Positions 33,571 through 45,500 of a stretch of 64,000 bases of DNA are shown one piece after another (within the stretch, counting starts at the first letter, position 1; every line of letters begins with the position of its first letter). The stretch lies in NCBI GenBank assembly GCA_029215795.1, contig JARDYH010000002.1, positions 359,936,973 through 360,000,972 of the forward strand, given 5' to 3'. The stretch is from Anniella stebbinsi (taxonomy: Eukaryota > Chordata > Lepidosauria > Squamata > Anniellidae). A program made the translations under genes and the position numbers. A model generated the notes under the pieces. The model was not told the origin of the DNA, searched no databases, and worked only from the letters and a program-made list of their open reading frames with translations.

Positions 33571-36500
33571 CTGTTGTGAAAGCAAAGGAAAGACAGTCAG
33601 TGAGTAACGCTCTCTTCTCCAGAGCATTTCTCCCAGTCTGGAACAAGATGTGTGCACAGTGAGTGTTCTTTGCCCCTAAATCCCGCCTGATACTCCATTG
33701 AGGCAATTCTCTGCCCCTATTATGGAGCATCTCTCCTTTCTCCGCCCCATCATATTACCCCATTGGAACCATTATTATCCCCCTTAAGCAGACGGACAGT
33801 CAGACAGACAGACACACACACACACACACACGCACACACACACAGGGGACACCCTTGCAGCCAATAGTTTAACTGAAATAATGAGGCTGAGCTTACTCAC
33901 TCAAGAGATGCCAGGACAGCAGCCAGGACAACACTTTCATGATTGATTTCTATGAGCAACATGTTCCCTCTCCCCACCTGCCCCTTCAGAAACAGCAGCC
34001 AAGTAGTGTTTCCCACACCCCAGAACACTGCAATTGTAGGTGAGCATGCTCCTAATTGGTTAGCCGCAGATGTCAACATCACAGCTATGCCTCACTCGAC
34101 TCAGCGTCTTCCAAATATGGAGAGAGATGATGACAGCATTGAAAATGGTAGGATAATTTCAGATAATTAGAATCTCCAATATTAATCAATGGGTTTAGAA
34201 TCAGCCAATCCCTCCCTGGAAGGCTGAATGCTCCATGGGGATTCACGGTTATCAGATTTTTCCAGAGTGGAGTGCACATTCCGATCTGGAACAACATGTG
34301 CATCTGAGGGCTCATCTACACTGCAGGGTGTAGAGGGAGGGAGGGAGGGAGGGAGGGAGGGGGAGCATAATGGACTTCTCTGCTTCTGTGATCCTCCCCC
34401 AGCATTTAGACTGCCAGATGACATCCCGGAAGGGAAGAGGGACATCGCAACTGGCGCAGGCACCATTTTCCCCTTCTCTGAGGATGAGCTGTACAGTCCT
34501 GATCCACGGGAGAGCTATTTTTTTTAAAAAAAAATACACGCCCAACAACCCTACCATCCCAGGGATGGTGGAATGACTGCCCCCTCCCCATGGGCATGGA
34601 ACCACCCAACATAGCTCTGTGTACTTTTTCAAACCCTGGACAACAGCAAAAAAGTGATATCCCCAGTTTCCATTCTCCCAGATTTATCCTGGGGTCGTCC
34701 CAAGGTCATCCCATCTGAACAGTGTTTCCTTTGATATTTTATGCTACATAACCTCTAGGTGGCACTCTGCCATAGCTCAAGAGCACAAACAGACAAGAAG
34801 ACACTGTGCTTTCTTTCACATTTAACTGCTGCATTTTCCTTGCTCTTAAAGAAACCTCACCTAAAGCGCTGGTTAGATGTAGAACTGTCTGAAAAGTCAT
34901 ATCATATCATAATCAACTGTGAGTGGTGAATGACAAATACATAATAAATGCCTCATATAGAAAAGCTTTATGAACTAGTGGCAGCCAGAGCTGCAGTGGT
35001 TTGACTTCATACAAGTGCTGCCTATTCTCTTATGTAAAAAAAAGAAACCTCATCATCTCAAACATGAATATAATTCACCTTTCAGCTAGGGATGTGCACT
35101 GACCCCCTGGATCGGATCGGATAGCGGATCGGAATCGGACCTGGGGGTTGGATTGGATCAGATCGGAGGATGGTCGGATCAGATTGGATCCGATTCCAAT
35201 CCGTGGATCGGATGTCCGATCCGGATCTGACGCCATTTTGAATGCTTTTTCCCATAGCCAAGTATTGTTTTACAAAAACGCCTATAACTTTTTCATTTTT
35301 AAAGATAGAAGGATGAAACTTGGGCACATTGTAGACTGGTTAGGGATAGTTATCTGTGAAAAATTTCAGGACGATTGGTGCATGCATTTTGTAGCAATTA
35401 ATTTTTTAATAAATAACCAGGAATGCCTATAACTTTTTCATTTTTAAAGTTACACACATGAAACTTTGCCACGTTGTAGGTGGAACACTGGGACCTACTT
35501 GTGTGAAACTTCAGAAATGTAGGTGCTTGCCTTGTGTGGCAATTAATTTTAGAAAAATGGGTAGTAGTGGGGTAAATACAGTTATGCCTCCCACTTTTTT
35601 ATTTTTAAAGATACAAACAGAAAACTTGGGCACATTACAGGTAACACTTGGCTTGATATGTGTGTGAAATTTCAGAAACATAGGTGCTTGCCTTGTGTGG
35701 CAATTAATTTTAGAAAAATGGGTAGTAGTGGGGTAAATACAGTTATGCCTCCCACTTTTTTATTTTTAAAGATACAAACAGGAAACTTGGGCACATTACA
35801 GGTAACACTTGGCTTGATATGTGTGTGAAATTTCAGAAACATAGGTGCTTGCCTTGTGTGGCAATTAATTTTTGAAACAATGAGGAAAGAAACACCTATA
35901 ACTTTTTCATTTTTAAAGTTACACACATGAAACTTGCTCACTTTGTAGATGGGTTAGGGGTAGTTATCTGTCAGAAATTTCAGAATGATAGGTCCAGGCA
36001 TTTGATGGCTATGGATTTTTTAGATTAAAAGTTACAAAAGTTTTTCCACAGAGGCTTAGGCTGTCAATTGCACCCCCCTCCCCCGCCTACCCCTCCCTCT
36101 TTTATCTGTCAAAACTCCGTGTTGTTGTAAAGGCAATGTTGGGGACTGGCTGGGAGTTTCCCCTTGGGGAAAAGCACAAGTCCCATAGCTTGCGCGAGAA
36201 GGGCGGCGCGTGCTCCTCGCAGGTAGGATCTTCAAGACAGCAGCATCAGCATCATCAGCATCAGGCAGACATTCAAATGGCAAAGTCCAACATTGGGGAC
36301 TGGGTGGGAGCTTCCCCTTGGAGGCAGCTCTGTCTCCCACCTTCCCACCCATCGCAGGCAGAGAAGAAGGGGGCGCGCACGGAGGAACTGAGCACGGAGG
36401 GGGAGGAGGCAGCTTCCTGATTTACTTCTCTGTAGCAACTGCTCTGGGCAGAAAAAGGGACGTTCGTGGGGAGGGGGGTTTAAAGGGATTCATTGCATAG

Positions 36501-39500
36501 CACTTCCCCACTGAGAAACCATACTTGCCCATAGGGATTCATTGCATAGCACTTGCCCATAGGGATTCATTGCATAGCACCTTCCCATAGAGAAATCATA
36601 CTTGCCCATAGGGATTCATTGCATAGCACTTGCCCATTGAGAAACCATACTTGCCCATAGGGATTCATTGGACAGCACTTTTCCATAGAACTCTACGGAA
36701 AAGTGCTGTCCAATGAATCCCTATGGGCAAGTATGGTTTCTCAATGGGCAAGTGCTATGCAATGAATCCCTATGGGCAAGTTCTGTCCAATGAAACCCTA
36801 TGGGCAAGTGCTATGCAATGAATCCCCATGGGCAAGTTCTGTCCAATGAAACCCTATGGGCAAGTGCTATGCAATGGATCCCTATGGGCAAGTATGGTTT
36901 CTCAGTGGGGAAGTGCTATACAATGAATCCCTATGGGCAAGTGCTGTCCAATGAATCCCTATGGGCAAGTGTTGTCCAATGAATCCCTATGGGCAAGTGC
37001 TATGCAATGAATCCCTATGGGCAAGTGCTGTCCAATGAATCCCTATGGGCATAGGGATTCATTGCATAGCACTTGCCCATAGGGATTCATTGGGGAAGCT
37101 CCCACCCAGTCCCCAATGTTGGGCTTTGCCATTTGAATGTCTGCCTGATGCTGATGCTGCTGATGCTGCTGTCTTGAAGATCAGCGGATCAGATCAGATT
37201 GGATCAGAGGGTTGGTCTGATCAGATCGGATCAGATCGGATCAGATTTTTCCGATTTTGGGGCGGATCGGATTCGGATCGTGGATCGGATCCGATCCGAT
37301 GCGCACCCCTACTTTCAGCTCTTCCACTAACACAGAACAAGGAGAGATTCTACATGTTGAATGGGAAAGTAATTCAGTGACTCTTCCTCTACAATCATTG
37401 TCCAAAGTCCAACAACACAAATGCACTCCTGTGCATGTCTACTCAGAAGGAAGGGACCTACTCTCTGGTAGCTTTGCAGAAAATCACAGCCTCAATGGAT
37501 CGAGTACAGCTGTGTTCTTTGAACATGAAAACCTGATGCAAACTTTAGTCTCCTTCAGTGTTGAAGTATGTGAGAAATAAGTTCAGACTTTGGTTTCTGG
37601 CCAGATGGAATTGGATCTAACGAAAAGAATTGGGATTGTTTCAGCCCTGCCTGAAAGGAAGTTGGGTGGCAACTCTTGGATATGATCCAGGAAACATGTC
37701 ACTATATCACAAGCCGGTTTGGATTTCTGCATTTACCTGTGCCAAATGCCAAAAATTCTTCTCTAGCCACAAAAATTCCATCCTTGTCCAAAAAATGGTT
37801 TGGGTTGAACTTTTCAGGAGTCTCCCATTGCTCAGGATCATGAAGAACAGATCGTAGATCTGAAATAATAAATGCCCCCTGCAAGAAAGGAACATTCGAC
37901 AGAGGATGAAGCCAGAACAGCACCTTTCAGGATTGTTCATCACTTTCCCAGTACTAATCATTGTGACCACACATGTTTTTCTCCCATCTGAGGACTCACT
38001 CCGGATTGCATACCTGATAGGCTTAGGGATGTTGGAGGAATCCAGTTGGAGATTAGAGATTGATGAGATTTCATCAAATTGCCTCCCCCCCCCCTCCGGA
38101 CTTTGTTCCATCTTCTGCTGGTGGCCACACCTGCAATCATGCAAACCTTTTCCTTTTTGTGTAGCCAATGGCAAGTCGACTTCTACCCCACACTGCCAAT
38201 TAAGAGAATTGCCTCTAAGCATTCATTCATTCATTCATTCATTCCTGTTATTATATTTCCATACAACCCCATAGCTGAAACTCTCGGGCGGTTCACCAAA
38301 ATGAGGGGCAAGAGTAGGCTGACCAGATAAAATCCAGGTCAGGGCTCATGTAACTTTAACAGTTGTAGAGAAAAGGGAATTTTAGCCAGTGTCATTTGTA
38401 TGCAGTTAGTTCCTGGTGATATTCCCTCTTCATCACTGACCTGGATTTTATCTGGTCACCCTAGGCAAGAGTTCCAGCTGTATAAGTATTTCCCCACCCC
38501 AATGTTACCCTGGGATGATGCTACAAGGTGGGGAATCATCTTGCTTTTTGGTTTTACCTTCATTCAGGGTAGGAAGAGAGAGTGAGAGGCCTGCCTGCAT
38601 ACCTGCAATTGCCTACACAAGCAGCTATTAAAAAGGAAGGCGGGGACTGATGCCGCCAGCTGTGACAGCTCCTGTGCTTCCAATCCTTCCACCCCCTCTT
38701 TGAAAATACTCAAAATGCCCCTTTCCTCTTTGCAATCTGTGCAAGAGAGGAAGGAGAGTAGGAAGTGGGGGTGGGTGTTTCAGTTCAGCCCTGGATCTCA
38801 GGCATCCTTTCTATAATAAAGGCTGGATGTTTACAGCTGTACCTTTGCATTTCTGAACCTGTAAAAAAGGAATTCAAAGTATCTGAAGCTCCTTGCTCCT
38901 GAGATACAGGATTGCGACCATCACTGTATTCCGTCAGGACATAAGGAAAGCCATGTTGGATCAAATCAAGGGCCCATCTAGTTCAGCACTCTGTTCACAC
39001 AGTGGCCAACCAGCTGCCAACCAGGGACCAACAAAGCAAGACATGGTGCCACAGCACCCTCCCATCCATGTTCCCCAGCAACAGGTGCACACAGGCTAAC
39101 TTTCTTGGATACTAGAGGCAGCACATAACCAGGGCTAGTGGCAATTGATAGCCTTCTCCTCCAGGTATTCTCCAACTCTCTTCTAAAGCCATCCAAATTG
39201 GTGGCCATCACCACATCTTGTGGTTGTGATTAAAAACTTTCTTTTCTCTGACCTTAATCTCCCACCAATCAGCTTCATAATAGGTTCTGATATTATGGAA
39301 GTGGGAGAAAAATGTCTCCCTATCCACATTCTCCACACCATTCATAATTTTGAACACCTTAATCATGTCTCCCCTTAGCCTGCTTTTTCCAAGCTGAACA
39401 ATCCTAGCTTTTGTAGCCTTCTCTCATAGGGGAGATGTTCCCAATATCTTTTTTGTTGTGGTGGTGGTGGTAGTGACTATAACTGTACACATTATTCTAA

Positions 39501-42500
39501 GTGTGGTTGTACCATAGATTTGTATGAAGGCAGTATGATATCGGCACTTTAATTCTCTCTCTTTCTTCTTTCCCCTAATACTGCCTAACATGAGTTTGTC
39601 TTATTCACAGCAGCTGCACACTAGGTTGACCACAACCCCAAGATCTCTTTCTTGGTCGGTCATCGACAGCTCAACATGCATCACTTTGTACTGGTTTACA
39701 TTGAACCGCATCGGCTATCTGGATGCCCACTCTCCCAGCTTGGAGAGATCCTTTTGGAGCTCCTCGCAGTCCCCTTTTGTTTTAACCACGTTACATAATT
39801 TGGTGTCATTGGAAAACTTGGCCACTTCACTGCTCACTCCTTATTCCAGATCATTTATGAACAAGTTGAAAAGAATTGGTCCCAATACAGATCCTGTGGG
39901 ACCCCATTACCTTAGGAATGAGAAAACCATTCACTTTCACATCCTTTACACATTGTCTCGGGAGTCCAAACAAAAGGACATATTTTGAACGCTGCATCTC
40001 ATGAATCACAGCATTAGTATAGGGCAGTTTCTTTATATCTTGGTAGGAGATGGAGCAAGAAGAACTGAAAAGATCTTCAATCTCCTTGTAGACTTTATCT
40101 GAGAAAAAATGAGGAAAATGGAAGCATTAGTTTGAATATAACTTTTTATTTCACAAAGCTTCAAATATTTATTCTACATGAAATTATTCCACTTAATCCT
40201 CTTAATGAATTCATGTTTATTTATTTCTTTGTTTATTTCTTTATTACATTTCTACATTGCTCTTATAGCTGAAGCACTCAGCTTATTACACATTAATCCC
40301 AAATTTTCTCTAAGGAGATAAAACAAAACATACATATTTGTCCCCCTTGATTAACCCATGAAGAAGGTTAGGTTGATGAATATAGACTGTCCCAAGGTCA
40401 TCCCGGTGAGTCCCATGGCTGTGTGGGGACAGTTTATTGATTTATTAACAATACTTGTATACTTCTTGATAGAACAAAATCTCTAAATGAGGTTTTGAGT
40501 TGAGTTTCATTTTTCTGAAGTCTATTGCACTACTTTTAAATGTTTATTAAGGGAGGCACGGCAGTGCCTCCTTTGTTAAGGGCGGTCAGTAAAAAACACG
40601 TTCCACCATGTTAAAGTGATAATAGGGGAGGGGTCATTCTAACAGCCATAAAATCGAAAATGTTTCACCAATCTCTCTGAAATTTACAGGTGCCAGAAAG
40701 AAATGTTTGTTTTACATTAACTGAAAATTTCAAGAAGATTGGTGAAATACTGAGGGAAGGAGAGCAGTTTAAAGTAAAAAGATTAAAGAATCCCTGAAAA
40801 ACGAAACTGAAAATTAAACTCAGGGCTTGCGACCATTTTTGCGCAGCTGTCCTTACCTTCAGGGAGCCTTTTTCATTAATCCAATGGCACGGTCTACTTC
40901 CTCCCGTTCTAGTGTAGGTGGAACTGCTTTTCTTTTTAAAAAATTCACTTAAGTGGATTTTATTAAATTAAAGCTGTGCCTCTTTAAGAAATCCGGTGGC
41001 CATTTTGATTATGGCACACGCTCAGTAGAGTCTCCACCATCCCTCCTGGGTCAGCTACAATGGCTGCTTCCTCTAGCAAAGACAGTGCTGTAGTCTCTTC
41101 TCAGAAGTAAGTTCCATTGACTGAATGCAATGGTCTTACTCCCAGGTAAGTGTGTAGAAGAGTGTAGCCTTTATTTAAAAAAAAAACAGTCTGGAACCTT
41201 AGAAGGCAGAGAGGGAGAGACGTGAGTGAGAATTCCCTCTCCTTTACAGCACTATAACTCTACAATTAACAACTTGCTTGCATGCTTTGCATGTGTGTAT
41301 GTTCATTTGATTGTGGCTGCTGATCATTAATTTTCATATCAATTCAATCCAAGGCATGTCTACTCAGAAGTAAGTTCCACTGAGTGCAATGAGTCTCATT
41401 CCCATTCCACTAGCTTGAAGGGGTGTGTGGATTTGGCTGTACTTCTCTTTGAGAGCTCTGTGTATTTAGGGACCATGGCTTTTTGTAAGAGAAGAGGTTA
41501 AGCTCCCCCCTTTTTCTTTTCCTTTTTTTTTTTAAATCCATGTATTTGATTTTTAAAGAATTTTTATTCCTTCATTGTTATTATAATTAATAATAATAAT
41601 AATTAGTAGAAGTAGTAATACGTTTATTAATGTTACATTTATATCCTGCCTTTTTTCCTCTCGCAAGGAACCTAAGTTGGTTTACATAATCCTCCTCCAT
41701 TTTATCAGCACAACAACCCTGTAGGGTAGAAGAGTCAGTGACATTCTGAATTCTCTTAGCTTTTCTAATATTTTTTGATCAGGTTGAACAAAACTATTGT
41801 GTATTGTTATCTCCAGTACCAACATCTTTGACAGGCTTAATATAGGATTCATTGACCACAGGCTATTTTTAGAGCAAAAAAATAAAAATCCAAACTTGGA
41901 TAGATTAAAATTAAATTGAGCAATATTTCTAAACACCCACATGGCTATTCTTGGTACTGGGTCAGATGTAGTGATATAAGAGGATGTTCAGACTCCATTT
42001 AGTTGATCAGTTGCAAAGAAGCTTCTCTAGTAAGGAGGAAGGGAAAAGCCCTAGACTGATCATTCTTTCAAGTGCCATATCTCCCGCCACAAAAACCCAT
42101 GAGGTAGGTTAGGCTAAGAGTCTATGACTGGCTCAAAACCATCTAGTGAGTTTCTTCTGCTGCTCACTTTCACAGAAATGTAAAACAAATGTTTGGTAAT
42201 GTTTGGGTGTATGGCATGTGCTACTTTTACCCTCACAACAACCCTGTAAAATAGATTAGGCTGGAAATTTAGGCCTAGCCCACTATCTATGTTTGTGTGC
42301 CTGCCTCTTTCATATATACACACAGAAAGGCATCCTTAGGTTTATTCTTTACTTACTACATACCATAAACTATGTATGAATAGAGCTGTCACAAATGATG
42401 CAATACACTCACTTTTTGCACTTCCCAATACATTTGTTTCCCAACTAACTTACTGCTAATACAGTCATGAATCTAAAACTAAAATATGTTATTTTTACTA

Positions 42501-45500
42501 TAGTAAGATTAAAGAATCCACATACATCAAGTGCAAATCAGAGAACCTACTATTTTTCATATTAGTCTTCAAGAATTAGGATTCTTTTCCTAATTATGCC
42601 TAACACGGAGGTTGCCTTTTTCACAGCAGCTGGATCAACATTTTCATCAAGCTGTCCACCTCCCCTGCTCCAAAGTCTTTCTTGGTCAGTCACCGCTAAT
42701 TAGCTCAGATCCTGTTAGTGTATATGTGAAATTGTGATCCCCAATGTGCATCACTTTACACTTGCTTACATTGAACAGCATTTGCCCTTTTCATGGCCAT
42801 TCTCTCAGTATGCAGAGATCTTTATGGAGCTCCTCACAATCCTCCATTGTTTTAGCAAGACTAAATAATTTGGTATCATCACCAAACGTGGCTACATCAC
42901 TGCTCACTTCCACCCTCATTCTAATATTATGAGAAAGGGAGAAACTGCCTCCCTATCCACTTTCTTCTCAACATGCAAATAGGAGTGAGCAGTGAGATGG
43001 CCAAATTTGCTGCTGACCTCAAAATATTTAGGGTTTTAAAATGAAGTGAGATTACCAAGAGCTCCAAAAGAATCTCTCCATAGTGTGAAAATGGGCATCA
43101 AAAAGGCAACAACAGTTCTACGTAAGCATTTGTAAAGTGATGCACACTGGAGCAAAGCATCCCAACATCACATATACACTGATGGGATCTGAGCCTGCAG
43201 TGACTAAACAAGAAAAAAAAACTTGGGAATGTGGTTGACAGCTCAGTGAAAACATCAACCCAGTGTGTGGCAGCTGTAAAGACAGCAAACTCCATGTTAG
43301 GCATTATAAGAAAAGTAATTGAGAATAAAACTGCCAGTCTCATACTGTCTTTATACAAATCTATGGTGTGACCACACTTAGAATACTGTGTACAGTTCTG
43401 GTTAATTATAGAATTTAGTATCACAAGATGTTGTGCTGGCCACCATTTTGGATGGCTTGTCCCCCTTTCCATGTGGTCACCCTATAACATGACACTATTC
43501 CCCCTTCTGAAGAGGTCTGGACCTCAGACTACTACAGACAAAGTGGCAGACCATAATAACTGTGTTCATATGCCCATTGCTTTATGAGGCTTCTGCAGGC
43601 TACCGAACAGAGAACTATCAGGCCATAAAGTTGCTTAAATGGGTCTGCCAGAAACCTGACCTCACCGTTCCTGTTAGGTCCATGTCCTACAGGAAATGCT
43701 CTCAGCTGAACTTGATGGAATCCCATCCTTCATCCCTTGGTTTAATTTACTGACCTCCCCTGGCTGGGCCTTGCAGGGAACAATAGGGTAGACAGAGCAG
43801 GCATACATAGCACGCGCAGAGTGCTGAGAGTGGCCAATCTAAAAGCAAATACGTTGCTTTTAAAGAACCAAGGAAATTCAATGGGTCTTTTAAGTAAATA
43901 TCTATGGATGGAAATGCAGCCCATGCAGGCTTGAAACTTGACCACAAACATGATCACAATCTGCTACTTTAAGATGCAAACAGGAAGAAAAAGCATGTAG
44001 CATAAAATGAGCTAAAATAATTAATATAGTAAACTGTAACTTATTCTAATTTAGGATATTTTCCTGTATCAGCTTGTGTGCTTCCAGAATTAATCAGGGA
44101 GTTTTTAGTCCAGTAGAATTTTTTTTCAGGTTCTCTCCAAATACAGACACAAAACATGAAATGCTTCTTTTCATAAGTCAGTCATAGAAAGCTTTTATTT
44201 CTGGACATTGGCTATTGAAAAATTCAAATGAGACCCCTCAGATTTCAAGTGAGAGTGCATAACTTCTGGGGTTCATTTATTATTTTGAAAAGTGGGTGCA
44301 ACACATATCACTAGCTTTGATTTTATATTGGATGTCAAAATGGTGTAACATCCTAGCTGATGCTGGCTGCTTTTCAACTGTATAATATCCAGTCATCCGT
44401 TACACAAAGCCATGAAATTCATTGAACAAAAAACCTACGGTTTACAAAAACAATGTTAAGGCTCCACAGTTTCCAACCAAGCACCAAAAAGCAGGGAAAT
44501 TGGGAGTTAAGGCTCACAAGCCTTAACGCCACATCCTCCCTAAAGAGGCAGAAAATGCAAGTGAAATCCTCATTCTCCCAAAGCAGATAAATCATGAGGA
44601 CAGGATGGAGAATATGATATGCAGAGGTGACTGTGGGGTTGTGGAAAACTGATCACGAACAACTTAGGGCCACCTACTTCTCTTTTTTTGTTTAGAGCAG
44701 CCCTTCCCCAACCTGGTGCCCTCCAAAGGTGTTGGACTACAACTCCCATCATTGCAAGTCAGTATGTCCCATGGTCAGGAATGCTGGGACTTGTCATCTC
44801 AAAAATCTAGATATGCAATTTGATATGCAGAGGTGACTGTGGGGTTGTGGGAAATAATGATGAACAACTTAGGACCAGCTACTTCTCATTTCTTAGAGCA
44901 TCTCCTTATGTTGAGAGTTGCAACCCAACACATCTGACAGGCACCAGGTTGGCAAATGTTGTTCAAGAACAAGGGAAGGCAGAATGTAGATCTCCAAATG
45001 CTTTAGAATTCAACTTGTAAAAGCCCCTATCAGCATGGGCAGTTGTCAGGAATGCCGCAAGTTGATGTCCAAAACATCAGGATAGATCTATTTTCTGCCC
45101 ACATCTGTACTAAAGTATGATGTTTTCCAGCATTGTAATCAATCAAGGAACTACAAAAGAGCTGCATCATTTTAAATAATAAACTGTATAAACCAAATGA
45201 AACAATAATGAATGGATCTTGAATACATACGGTAATCCAGATAGCCCAGACGTTAACATTAGTTTTCAACACATGGCATAGGATGTCTGTTTCTTGAATA
45301 TCAGATAAAGGATTTCTCTTACTTGTTCAGCAGTGTGAGATCAAAGGCAGAGCTACCACCTAATACTTTCATGCATCAGTATTATTTTAAAATTAAGTAT
45401 GAAATGATTTTTGTCTTCCCCATAACACATAACATGAGAGTTAAAGTGCAACACATCTGGAGAGCACCAAGCTGGAGAAGGTTGACTCCTATACTTGTCT

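Noticed and set aside
36485..37092. Regular short repeats resembling a CRISPR array
   Set aside because: The units are directly adjacent without unique spacers, the orientation flips, and the window is vertebrate DNA.
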